A stretch of DNA of 64,000 bases, from contig CAWBCW010000027.1 in NCBI GenBank assembly GCA_963787345.1, positions 186,001 through 250,000 on the forward strand. The letters are read 5' to 3'. Positions 9,003-17,132 of the stretch are shown here, piece after piece (the first letter of the stretch is position 1; each line of letters opens with the position of its first letter). The position numbers and the translations under genes were made by a program. This DNA comes from Bacillus_BD sp963787345. Its GTDB lineage: Bacteria > Bacillota > Bacilli > Bacillales > Cytobacillaceae. The notes below the pieces were generated by a model. It did no database searches. It was not told where the DNA came from and was given only the letters and a program-made list of their open reading frames with translations.

Positions 9003-9241
9003 TTTAACTTCCTTCAGCAAATGTTTTTATGTACCGAAAGCTTGCGACAGGTACATAAGTCTCCCATTTCTATAAGTGGTGAAATGAACGCAAACTTTTA
9101 ACCAATTCAGTAAGGGTTCAACCAACCTCCAGCTGAATGAAGTTAAAGCCTCCGGCGGATGCCACAGATTTTCAAAGGAAAGAATACCTTCGCGAGCTCG
9201 ATAAAACCTGGGCGCAAATTCGCCGGTGGAGAATTTGATTC
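9003..9241 (-). repeat. Dispersed structured repeat, copy 1
   Basis: Read on the minus strand it starts with AATTCTCC-ACC-GGCGAATT and GCGCCCAG, continues with ATCCGCCGGAGGCTTTAACT, and ends with GCTGAAGGAAGTTAA, which pairs back to TTAACTTCATTCAGC inside. Copies 2 and 3 are at 29900-30101 and 54918-55112. This copy has an extra hairpin at 9029-9056 (ATGTACC/GGTACAT). The gap from 8925 to 9415 otherwise holds only the terminator at 9313. Confidence 0.85.
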
Positions 9242-9312
9242 ATCATTCCTATAATTTAATTTTATCACAAACTTTAAATTTACGCCTAAGCCTCTCTAAA
9301 GGTCAAAATCAC

Positions 9313-9367
9313 AAAAAACAATATACAGTGTTAGTGATCACCCATCTAACACCGTATATTGTTTTTT
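9313..9367 (-). terminator. Terminator of the molybdopterin oxidoreductase gene
   Basis: AACAATATAC and GTGTTAG arms pair with CTAACAC and GTATATTGTT, with poly-A/T on both sides. Confidence 0.9.
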
Positions 9368-9415
9368 AATGTTTGTTTTATTGTTAAAAGAAAATGTTCA
9401 CAAAATTGTTGAAAA

Positions 9416-11449
9416 TCAATCCACTTTTTCTACTTCCACTTTTCCGGAAAAGAAGGTTGCCCCACCTCCCATATCAGCAACGCGATCAGGGGTTAATGAA
9501 TTTACGAGTTGATTAGAATGCTCCCAAAGGCCTTGAGTGACAACAACTCCAGGTAGCACATGTTCACCAACGACTACTTTCAACAAACATGCTCCGCGAT
9601 GATTCCATACTTTTACGATCTCACCATCTAAAATCCTTCTTTCAAGCGCATCCTCTTTATTCATAATAAGACGTGGTTCTTTTTCAAGAGATTGATGCCT
9701 TTCATTATTCGCAAAGGTTGAATTTAGAAAGTTGTGATTCGGACCAGCAATAAACTGGAATGAATAATCCCCATCATCTTTAAGCGGAATGTAAGTTGGC
9801 AATGGCGGGTAACCCGCTTCTGCCATTGTCTCCGAGTACAATTCAACTTTACCGCTTGGTGTTTTTAATTTACCAGGAAATAAAGGTTTTACTTTTGCTT
9901 TCACATATTGTTTTTCTTGTAACGTTTCAAACGTAATTCCATCTAAATAAGGATTCTGCGGATAATCAAGAGCAGCCGTGATCATTTCTTCCTCTGTTTC
10001 TTTAAATATGGATTCCTCAAATCCCATTGCATCTGCAAGTAATCGAAAGACTTCAACATTGGACTTTGACTCCCCATATGGCTTTATGACCGGCTGTTGG
10101 ATTTGCATATAATGATGCCAATAAGACGTATATAAATCTGTATTTTCATAGGAAGCAGAAGCAGGCAGCACAATATCCGCATATTTAGCTGTATCGGTTA
10201 AAAATAAATCATGGACAACAGTAAATAAATCTTCTCTTTCAAGCCCTTTTTTGACTTTATTTACATTTGGTGCTACGACTGCAGGGTTGGAACTATAATT
10301 ATAAAGAGATTTAATAGGCGGCTGAAGTGACAATAAAGCCTCACCTAGTAGGTTCATATTAATGATACGTGTCTGTTTATTCTTTAATAAATCTGGTCGC
10401 TGTAACCGACCTGTATTATGGGCTAAATATCCTGAATTTCCTTTGATCGCTCCACCGCCTTTTAACAGCCACTGGCCTGTTAAAGCTGGTAAACACGAAA
10501 TCGTGCGGACAAACATACCTCCATTATCATGATGCTGAGGGCCGTTACCGATTCGAATAAAAGATGGTGATGTTTTCCCATACATGCGGGCAAGTTTATA
10601 AATATCCTCAACGGGAACTCCTGTTATTTTTGAAACCGTTTCTGGATCATATTGAAGCACATGCTCTTTTAACTCTTCGTACCCAACGGTATAATCTTGC
10701 AGAAACTGATTGTCCACCATATTTTCCGCAAATAAGAGATGCATGATTCCTAGTGCTAGTGCACTATCAGTCCCTGGTAAAATTGGAATAAACCAATCCG
10801 CAAAACGACCGGTTTGGTTTTTGTGAACATCAATGACAATAATTTTCGCTCCATTTTTTCGAGCCTTTTTCGCGAGTGCAATTTGATGCATGTTTGTACT
10901 TGCAGCATTAATTCCCCAAAAAACAATTAATTTAGAATGAACCGTATCTTCAGGATCTATCCCTACAGAAGCTCCCATTGTATAGTTGTATCCAACCCCG
11001 CTAGCAGCAGAACAAATGGTGCGGTCTAATTGCGAAGAACCTAAACGATTGAAAAATCGACGATCCATGCCCTCTGCCGATAATCTGCCCATATTCCCAT
11101 AAAAACTATAAGGAAGAATACTTTCCGGTCCATCCGATTGGATGAGCTTTTTCCATTGTTCGGAAATCGTCTCAATGGCCTCTTCCCAACTGATTCTTGT
11201 GAATTTTCCTTCTCCCTTTGTTCCTACTCGTTTCAATGGATATTTCAAACGATTTTCATCATGAATTCGCGCTGGCATGTTTCGAACTTTATTGCATATA
11301 TTTCCTTGTGTAACGGGATGTTGAGGATCCCCTTCAACTTTCACAATTTTTCCATCCCTTTTAGAAATAAGCAAGCTACATTGATCTGGGCAATCCAGTG
11401 AGCATACAGATGGAAAAACCCCATTCTCTTGATCAATAAATGATTTCAA
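9416..11449 (-). CDS. Molybdopterin oxidoreductase, formate dehydrogenase/DMSO reductase superfamily
   Basis: 677 residues. TTG start at 11449 with AAAGGGGTGATC upstream. N-terminal 4Fe-4S ligands are C16, C20, C24 and C52 (spacing Cx3Cx3Cx27C), followed by the molybdopterin domain and the C-terminal dinucleotide-binding domain (from about 550). No signal peptide, so cytoplasmic. It resembles single-subunit enzymes such as B. subtilis YoaE. No partner subunit or cofactor gene is next to it, so substrate and electron acceptor are open. At the usual Mo-ligand position (about 140-150, DRTICSAASGVGY) a Cys, C146, and Ser residues are visible; which of them binds Mo is uncertain. Confidence 0.85.
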   Translation of the reverse strand: MKSFIDQENGVFPSVCSLDCPDQCSLLISKRDGKIVKVEGDPQHPVTQGNICNKVRNMPARIHDENRLKYPLKRVGTKGEGKFTRISWEEAIETISEQWKKLIQSDGPESILPYSFYGNMGRLSAEGMDRRFFNRLGSSQLDRTICSAASGVGYNYTMGASVGIDPEDTVHSKLIVFWGINAASTNMHQIALAKKARKNGAKIIVIDVHKNQTGRFADWFIPILPGTDSALALGIMHLLFAENMVDNQFLQDYTVGYEELKEHVLQYDPETVSKITGVPVEDIYKLARMYGKTSPSFIRIGNGPQHHDNGGMFVRTISCLPALTGQWLLKGGGAIKGNSGYLAHNTGRLQRPDLLKNKQTRIINMNLLGEALLSLQPPIKSLYNYSSNPAVVAPNVNKVKKGLEREDLFTVVHDLFLTDTAKYADIVLPASASYENTDLYTSYWHHYMQIQQPVIKPYGESKSNVEVFRLLADAMGFEESIFKETEEEMITAALDYPQNPYLDGITFETLQEKQYVKAKVKPLFPGKLKTPSGKVELYSETMAEAGYPPLPTYIPLKDDGDYSFQFIAGPNHNFLNSTFANNERHQSLEKEPRLIMNKEDALERRILDGEIVKVWNHRGACLLKVVVGEHVLPGVVVTQGLWEHSNQLVNSLTPDRVADMGGGATFFSGKVEVEKVD

Positions 11450-11634
11450 AGAAGATCACCCCTTTATTTTGCTATTTTCATAGTATTCTAATTGTTAACA
11501 TTATACTATACGAAAAGAATTTCACCATAATGAAGCCCTTTTGGTTTTATTTCTTAGACCGTATCCTTTATACTGTAGTATATGTGTTTTTAATTCGCAT
11601 AGCTAAACAAAAAGATTCGGAGGGAATTGTATTT

Positions 11635-12084
11635 ATGAAAAGAATTTTAACAGCCGTTCTAACAGCTGTCCTGCTTTTTACCCCAGTTGGAAGCGTTGTG
11701 TTTCAAGATCAACCAACAACGGTAGAAGCTAAAAGGTACAAGTCTGGAAAGAAAAGTTTTAACAGCAATAACAACAGCACAAACAATAACAACTCTGTTA
11801 TTCAAAAGAAACAGGATAACACGACGAATAACAGTACGAATAAATCTGCTGCAACAAAGAAAAATGGCGGATTTTTCTCTGGCGGTTTAATGAAAGGGCT
11901 TATGCTTGGAGGTCTAGCTGGCTTATTATTCGGTGGGTTATTCGGAGGCATGGGATTTTTAGGTGAAATTTTAGGCCTATTCATTAATGTTCTGGCCATT
12001 GTCGTTATCATTGTGTTAATCCGTAAAATCTTCCAACACTTTAAGAACAAGAAAAAAGAGGAAGAGAATCCATGGCGCAATTAA
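11635..12084 (+). CDS. Secreted/membrane protein with Asn-rich linker
   Basis: 149 residues from ATG 11635 (GGAGG eleven bases upstream); the longer open frame is not used. A signal-like helix at 4-24 is followed by a low-complexity Asn/Ser/Lys stretch (about 40-80), a Gly/Leu-rich segment (FFSGGLMKGLMLGGLAGLLFG region), a transmembrane helix near 112-132 and a Lys/Glu tail. Similar proteins are often labelled Tim44-like without evidence of function. It overlaps the next gene by 13 bases. Confidence 0.65.
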   Translation: MKRILTAVLTAVLLFTPVGSVVFQDQPTTVEAKRYKSGKKSFNSNNNSTNNNNSVIQKKQDNTTNNSTNKSAATKKNGGFFSGGLMKGLMLGGLAGLLFGGLFGGMGFLGEILGLFINVLAIVVIIVLIRKIFQHFKNKKKEEENPWRN

Positions 12085-12359
12085 GACTTCCAGAACAAGA
12101 TATTATCAATGCCCTTTGTGTATACACTGCTCAAAAAAAACAAATTAAGCCAGAAGAAGTCGAAATTGAATTAATGTATGATGATGATTATGGATTTTCT
12201 GCAGAAGCCTATTGGGGTGGACGTAAGCAAGTATTCGTCATGGTAAATATCATTGAAGCATTACGATTATGGTTAGAAGAGTTTTTAAATAGAGACCCTT
12301 ATACTGGCATTGAACTGGTTTTGGATGATGAAGAAGGAATTATCGCCCTAATCGGTTAA
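12072..12359 (+). CDS. DUF2653 family protein (YxcD-like)
   Basis: 95 residues, acidic, soluble. LRLPEQDIINALCVY at the N-terminus, YDDDYGFSAEAYW in the middle and a DDEEGIIAL tail are recognisable features of the small Bacillus DUF2653/YxcD family. No function is established. It starts inside the end of the preceding gene, so the two are probably translated together; GAGGAAGAGAATCC serves as ribosome site. Confidence 0.7.
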   Translation: MAQLRLPEQDIINALCVYTAQKKQIKPEEVEIELMYDDDYGFSAEAYWGGRKQVFVMVNIIEALRLWLEEFLNRDPYTGIELVLDDEEGIIALIG

Positions 12360-12364
12360 TTCTC

Positions 12365-12401
12365 AAAGAGAGGAAATGATCATCATTTCTTCTCTTTTTT
12401 T
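12365..12401. terminator. Bidirectional terminator
   Basis: AAAGAGAGGAAATGA pairs with TCATTTCTTCTCTTT, followed by further T; it lies between converging genes. Confidence 0.9.
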
Positions 12402-13005
12402 ATTTTAAACGATAAACTAAAAACCTTTCGTCTTCGTCTCGTAGGTATAAATCAGGAATAATAATCTCTTGATGTAATTGGAATGATGTTTCTCTCTCCA
12501 AAAGATCAATATAAAAACCCGTTGCATAATATAAAATAAGATCGATTTCTCGATTCACTTGTTCTTTTGACTCTAAAATGCGCCTAAGTACTTTTTGAAA
12601 AATAATCATCGAAAATGGATTGAAAAAGTAGAATTTATTATCTTCCACTCCAATTGGATATTCTTCTGCTAAACAGCAATGAAAGGTGATTTCCTCCTGT
12701 CTCACTTTCCTTTTCTTCCCATATAAATGGAGATTTTTCATCGCATTTTGATAAAAACGTTCGTTCATTTCAATTCCAACGACTTTTGCCTGAAAACGAT
12801 TATGGACATAAAAGTTCAACCTTCCTTTTCCACAACCAAAATCAACGAGACAGTCTGACTGATTCAATTCATACTGATCAAATAATAGCTCTAATCCCTG
12901 ATAAGGAGTAGGTTCATATGGATGGTAGTGAAAAGAATCATATGCCCGCAAATAATCTTCACCAGTTTTTATATTAAGCGATAAATCATACTCTTCATCG
13001 TTCAT
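12400..13005 (-). CDS. SAM-dependent methyltransferase
   Basis: 201 residues, ATG preceded by GAGGAGGTG. Motif I of class I methyltransferases is clear: LVDFGCGKGRLN (about 53-64), with an acidic residue ending the next strand (VVGIEMNE) and FFNPFS (about 128-133) in the place of motif IV. The substrate is not known; an NPF-type motif IV can go with amino-group targets but is not decisive. No neighbour indicates a pathway. Confidence 0.75.
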   Translation of the reverse strand: MNDEEYDLSLNIKTGEDYLRAYDSFHYHPYEPTPYQGLELLFDQYELNQSDCLVDFGCGKGRLNFYVHNRFQAKVVGIEMNERFYQNAMKNLHLYGKKRKVRQEEITFHCCLAEEYPIGVEDNKFYFFNPFSMIIFQKVLRRILESKEQVNREIDLILYYATGFYIDLLERETSFQLHQEIIIPDLYLRDEDERFLVYRLK

Positions 13006-13093
13006 TTTTTCACCTCCTCATTTATTATCATAATATAATCTTACAACACCCCACGATCTTTTAAAACCAAATCCTTCTTCACAATAAAACCTT

Positions 13094-13125
13094 AAAAAAT
13101 CCACCCTTTGTAGAAGGTGGATTTT
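13094..13125 (-). terminator. Terminator of the ytlCDA-type operon
   Basis: AAATCCACC pairs with GGTGGATTT, with a U-tract on the minus strand. Confidence 0.9.
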
Positions 13126-13144
13126 CATAGAAATTCACAGTTGA

Positions 13145-14155
13145 TTATTTTTCTGAAGATACTTGAACTAAACCATCAAAATTAGGTGCTTCTTTAAGAA
13201 ACTCTAGTTCAAATGAAGATTGACCAAATTCCTTTAATACTTCTTCGTCAATTTCAGTCGTATACGTCATACGATCCATCGCTTTTGTTACAATTTCCTT
13301 ATCCATTTCCTGTTTCGTTAAATCTTTAATTGATTTAATCGCAATGTCCACAGCTTCTTCTCTGTTATTGTTGATAAAATCAACTGACTTTTGCTGCGCA
13401 TTAACAATGCCTTGAACGATTTCATTCTTTTCCTTAACTAATGGACCAGTCGCTGCTAAAACAACGTTTGGCAAGTTTTCTCCATATGCAATTTCCTCTG
13501 TACTTACAACTATTTTTGCTCCATTTTCAACTAAAATAGATGCCCATGGTTCAGGTACAGCAGCTAAATCAACTTTACCTGTTTCAAACATCCCTTGATA
13601 CGTTGCTGGATTTCCTGTTGCATGTTTAATCGATCCACCTATACGAGCTGAAGCCAATCCTTCTATACCTTGCTCCATTAAATACGTTTCAAACTGAACA
13701 TCATGTGTGCAACCAATCCCCGGTGTAATGAATGTTTTCCCCTTCATATCTTTTAAACTTTCAATTCCACTTTGTTGACTTGCCACAACAACTGTTCCGC
13801 CTGATGAGGCACCGCCGATAATTTTCACATCTGCACCATTGGAATAGTTGTTTAATACTGGTCCCGGTCCAACAAGTCCTGCATCGATTTCTCCCGCTTT
13901 TAATGCCGTCATAAATGTTCCGCCATCAGGAAATGTGCGGTACTCAATTTCAACATTTTCTCCAAGCGCTTCTTCATAATAACCTTTTTCGCGTGCTACC
14001 ATTGCTGGTGCATGGTCAATATTTGGAAAGTAACCAATCACGACTTTCTCTTTTGCCGTCTTGTCAGCTTCTCCTCCTGCTTCTTCAGAACCGCCGCATG
14101 CTGCTGCAATGCCAATAACTAGTAATAATGTTAATGCTAAAAGCCATTTCTTCAT
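13145..14155 (-). CDS. ytlA: ABC transporter substrate-binding lipoprotein, SsuA/TauA-like (YtlA type)
   Basis: 336 residues. Signal peptide ends in IAAAC, so Cys20 is the lipidation site. VVIGYFPNIDHAPAMVAREKGYY and GTFMTALKAGEIDAGLVGPGP are typical of the NMT1/SsuA family of binding proteins for sulfonates, nitrate and related small molecules. It is last in an operon after an ATPase and permease, the same set as B. subtilis ytlCDA, which belongs to the sulfur-starvation response. The ligand is inferred to be an organosulfur compound from family and context only. Confidence 0.8.
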   Translation of the reverse strand: MKKWLLALTLLLVIGIAAACGGSEEAGGEADKTAKEKVVIGYFPNIDHAPAMVAREKGYYEEALGENVEIEYRTFPDGGTFMTALKAGEIDAGLVGPGPVLNNYSNGADVKIIGGASSGGTVVVASQQSGIESLKDMKGKTFITPGIGCTHDVQFETYLMEQGIEGLASARIGGSIKHATGNPATYQGMFETGKVDLAAVPEPWASILVENGAKIVVSTEEIAYGENLPNVVLAATGPLVKEKNEIVQGIVNAQQKSVDFINNNREEAVDIAIKSIKDLTKQEMDKEIVTKAMDRMTYTTEIDEEVLKEFGQSSFELEFLKEAPNFDGLVQVSSEK

Positions 14156-14174
14156 CTTTTTCTCCTCCTAGTCG

Positions 14175-14942
14175 TTATGCTGCTTCTTTCTGTTCAAGCC
14201 CCCATTTAATCATAACCCGTTTTTCAATTCGTTGAAAAACAAGGATGTCTACAATTACACCAATTGTCCCAATGACAATCATAATGGCAATGACCATATC
14301 CATGCGGCCAAAATCCGATGCATATTTCAATGTATAGCCAAGTCCTGGCCCTGCACTTAAAAGCTCTCCAGCCATTAATGCTCTCCAAGCAAAAGCCCAA
14401 GCAAGTCGTACCCCTGTAACAGCGTACGGAATGGATGAAGGCATAATCACACGGAAAAATAAATCAATTCCGCCAGAACCCATCGTTTGTGCCGCTTTAA
14501 TATATAGTGGTGTTACATTTTTAATTCCTGTGCGCATATTGATCGTCATCACAATTGCTGCGCCTAAAACGATAATAAAAATAACAGATCTCTCATTTAA
14601 ACCAAACCACATAATGGCGAGTGGCAGCCAAACAATACTCGGTATACTTTGTAAGGCAATAATGAGTGATCCCAACGTTTCATCAATGATTTTAACTTTA
14701 GCTAATAATACTCCAAGGATGACCCCAATAGTTAACGCAATAATTAAACCAATAATGAGTCTCGTAAAACTAGCCCCTAAATCCACCCATAGAGATCCAT
14801 CTGCCAACATTTCCTGCAGCCCTAACACTACATCAATGGGAGATGGCAGGATGACTTTTGGAATTTCGAAAAATCGAATCGATAGATCCCACAATATAAT
14901 TAACAACATATAAAAAACAATTCGTTTAATAGCTAACCGCAT
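14175..14942 (-). CDS. ytlD: ABC transporter permease (YtlD type)
   Basis: 255 residues from ATG 14942, whose ribosome site GAAGAGGAA is inside the ATPase gene; the two overlap by 17 bases. Six membrane helices with the EAA-loop region TMGSGGIDLFFRVIMPSSIPY mark the SsuC/TauC permease family. It forms the channel with two copies of itself and the adjacent ATPase. Confidence 0.85.
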   Translation of the reverse strand: MRLAIKRIVFYMLLIILWDLSIRFFEIPKVILPSPIDVVLGLQEMLADGSLWVDLGASFTRLIIGLIIALTIGVILGVLLAKVKIIDETLGSLIIALQSIPSIVWLPLAIMWFGLNERSVIFIIVLGAAIVMTINMRTGIKNVTPLYIKAAQTMGSGGIDLFFRVIMPSSIPYAVTGVRLAWAFAWRALMAGELLSAGPGLGYTLKYASDFGRMDMVIAIMIVIGTIGVIVDILVFQRIEKRVMIKWGLEQKEAA

Positions 14943-15711
14943 ATTGTAATTCCTCTTCTGCAACTTTATCAATCTCTGACTTTAGTAATTCCATAATCAT
15001 TTCTTCATACTGAGCAACTTGGTGAATATGTTTTTCTCGCGGCCGTTCAATATTGACATGAATATCTTTTAAAATCGTACCAGGATGGGTCCCCATCACA
15101 ATGATACGATCGGATAATTTAATTGCTTCTTGGATGCTGTGTGTCACAAAAAGGATCGTCTTTTTTGTTTCCATCCAAATTTTTTCTAGTTCATCATGAA
15201 GTCGGATTCTTGTTTGTTCATCAAGTGCTCCAAATGGTTCGTCCATTAATAATACTCTTGGGTTCATCGCTAACGCTCTAGCAATGGCAACTCTTTGTTG
15301 CATTCCCCCAGAAAGTTCGTGTGGAGAATGTTTTGCATATTGACTTAATTGCACTAGTTGCAAATATTTATGGGCTATTTCTCGCGCTTCTCTCTTCTTC
15401 ATTTCCTTTTTCAAAGGAAACATCACATTTTCTTCCACCGTTAGCCATGGAAAAAGAGCAGCCTGCTGAAATACCATTCCACGATCTTTTCCTGGTTTTG
15501 TAATCGGTTGTTGTTCTAATGTAAGTTTTCCTTCACTTGGAGTTAACAATCCAGCAACAATATTTAGTAGAGTCGATTTTCCACATCCAGATGGACCTAA
15601 TAGAGAAACGAATTCCCCTTCTTTTATATCTAAATTTATATTTTTTAAGACTTGTTCCGTATTTCCATAGTTAGCGAAACTCTTTTGCACATTATTAATA
15701 GATAGAAACAA
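14926..15711 (-). CDS. ytlC: ABC transporter ATPase (YtlC type)
   Basis: 261 residues from TTG 15711, which has AAAGGTGGGG seven bases upstream; the ATG at 15738 overlaps that site and is rejected. Walker A GPSGCGKST at 39-47, signature LSGGMQQR, Walker B VLLMDEP and the switch His in FVTHS are intact. It powers import by the YtlAD pair and is first in the operon. Confidence 0.85.
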   Translation of the reverse strand: MFLSINNVQKSFANYGNTEQVLKNINLDIKEGEFVSLLGPSGCGKSTLLNIVAGLLTPSEGKLTLEQQPITKPGKDRGMVFQQAALFPWLTVEENVMFPLKKEMKKREAREIAHKYLQLVQLSQYAKHSPHELSGGMQQRVAIARALAMNPRVLLMDEPFGALDEQTRIRLHDELEKIWMETKKTILFVTHSIQEAIKLSDRIIVMGTHPGTILKDIHVNIERPREKHIHQVAQYEEMIMELLKSEIDKVAEEELQYAVSY

Positions 15712-15773
15712 GAATATCCCCACCTTTACTATCTTCATAAATCACAGTTGTTTAATCGGATTAATTATATATT

Positions 15774-15809
15774 ATTATATATTTATTGTGGGAAATGTCA
15801 ATTAATTCC
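15774..15809 (-). promoter_or_regulatory. Promoter of ytlCDA with a GGAATT half-site
   Basis: TTGACA (15801-15796), 16-bp spacer, TATAAT (15779-15774). GGAATT lies just upstream of the -35 box (15809-15804); similar GGAATT stretches overlap the yezD and ssu promoters and may mark a shared sulfur regulator such as CymR. Confidence 0.6.
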
Positions 15810-15925
15810 GTTAAGTAAAGTTGAATTTTTTAGACTTCATTGTTATCTCCTATAAAATCGTTTAAAATGGGGTTAAATGATACATATCCTATTATTCTTA
15901 TATAGATTCCATAAAGTGAAACTTA

Positions 15926-16108
15926 CATCAGTAGGGTTTTCTTTCATCCCCACTGATGGTTAGTCACGCAGAGCCTGATTGATTTATCTAAGGGCTGAAG
16001 CCCAAAGATAAATCTTATCTCACCAATCGGAGGTTTACGGGCAGCTGATCCCCCACCTATCTTCTCTTACTGTACTTAGAATCTTGAGGTGGAGGTCTTA
16101 CTGCCCGT
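15926..16108 (+). repeat. Strongly folded 183-bp element before cysK
   Basis: Three hairpins in a row: CATCAGT...ACTGATG (15926-15958); GATTTATCT/GGGCT with AGCCC/AGATAAATC (15981-16014), itself enclosed by CTGATT/AATCGG (15975-16030); and ACGGGCAG/CCACCT with AGGTGG/CTGCCCGT (16037-16108). No reading frame. It resembles the structured mobile repeats common in Bacillus genomes, but only one copy is in this window. A leader RNA of cysK is the alternative. The remainder of 15712-16168 holds only the ytlC promoter. Confidence 0.55.
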
Positions 16109-16168
16109 TAAGCCTGATAAATCTATTTATTGGAAAATGTATTGTCTAATAGTAAAGAGGTGAACATC

Positions 16169-17092
16169 ATGAGAATTTATCAATCTGTGCTTGACTTGAT
16201 TGGAAAAACACCAATTGTCAAGCTAAATAAATTACCCCATGCAAATGGAGCAGAGGTCTTTATGAAGTTAGAATCCTATAACCCAGGTGGGAGTGTAAAG
16301 GATCGCGCTGCTTTAAATATGATTGAGCAGGCGGAAAAAGAAGGGAAATTAATTCCTGGTAAAAGTACCATTATCGAGCCTACCTCTGGCAATACAGGAA
16401 TTGGAATTTGTATGGTCAGTGCTGTGAGAGGATATCGATGCATTATAACCATGCCTGATAACGCTACAAAAGAACGCGTTAAAATTATGAAGGCTTATGG
16501 TGCAGAGGTCATCCTGACTCCTTCAAGCCTCAGAATGCAAGGGGCTATTGATGAAGCCAACCGTATTGCGGAAAAAACACCTGATAGCTTTATTCCAATG
16601 CAATTTGAAAATCCTGCGAATGCAGATGCGCACCGAAAAACGACTGCTATTGAAATCATCGAGGCATTCGGTGGAAATTTAGACGCACTTGTTCTTACAG
16701 CTGGGACAGGCGGTACGGTTACTGGTACGGGCGAAGAGTTAAAAAAACATATCCCAGACATAAAAATTTATGTGGTTGAACCAGAAGGCTCACCCGTGCT
16801 ATCAGGAGGCCAACCAGGACCGCATAAAATTCCAGGAACAGGACCGGGCTTTATTCCGACGATCTTAAACCGAGAGGTCTATGACGAAATCCTCCTTATT
16901 GAAGATGATGATGCTCAAGTTATGGCACGACGACTTGCAGCACAAGAAGGTATTTTTGTAGGGGCATCTGGTGCTGCTTCTGCTCACTTTGCCATTAAAG
17001 TTGCAAAAGAACTTCCTCCTGCTGCAAAAGTTCTCTGCTTAGCGCCAGATACAGGTGAACGATATTTATCATCTGACTTATTTCCTGAATAA
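16169..17092 (+). CDS. cysK: Cysteine synthase (O-acetylserine sulfhydrylase family)
   Basis: 307 residues from ATG 16169 with AAGAGGTG upstream; the longer frame is rejected. PLP-binding Lys44 lies in NPGGSVKDRA, the substrate loop is TSGNTG (72-77), and GTGGTVTGTG is the phosphate-binding glycine loop. It makes cysteine from O-acetylserine and sulfide, the end of the route that cysJI feeds. Several paralogues exist in Bacillus (CysK, YtkP, MccA), so the exact one is uncertain. It ends in its own terminator. Confidence 0.88.
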   Translation: MRIYQSVLDLIGKTPIVKLNKLPHANGAEVFMKLESYNPGGSVKDRAALNMIEQAEKEGKLIPGKSTIIEPTSGNTGIGICMVSAVRGYRCIITMPDNATKERVKIMKAYGAEVILTPSSLRMQGAIDEANRIAEKTPDSFIPMQFENPANADAHRKTTAIEIIEAFGGNLDALVLTAGTGGTVTGTGEELKKHIPDIKIYVVEPEGSPVLSGGQPGPHKIPGTGPGFIPTILNREVYDEILLIEDDDAQVMARRLAAQEGIFVGASGAASAHFAIKVAKELPPAAKVLCLAPDTGERYLSSDLFPE

Positions 17093-17093
17093 T

Positions 17094-17126
17094 AATAAAA
17101 GAGGCTAGTGATTAGCCTCTTTTATT
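17094..17126. terminator. Bidirectional terminator
   Basis: Perfect 14-bp stem AATAAAAGAGGCTA / TAGCCTCTTTTATT with a GTGAT loop, shared by converging cysK and the MFS gene. Confidence 0.93.
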
Positions 17127-17132
17127 ATCAGA

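Noticed and set aside
9416..11449. Selenocysteine in the molybdopterin enzyme
   Set aside because: There is no in-frame TGA; candidate Mo ligands are Cys or Ser.
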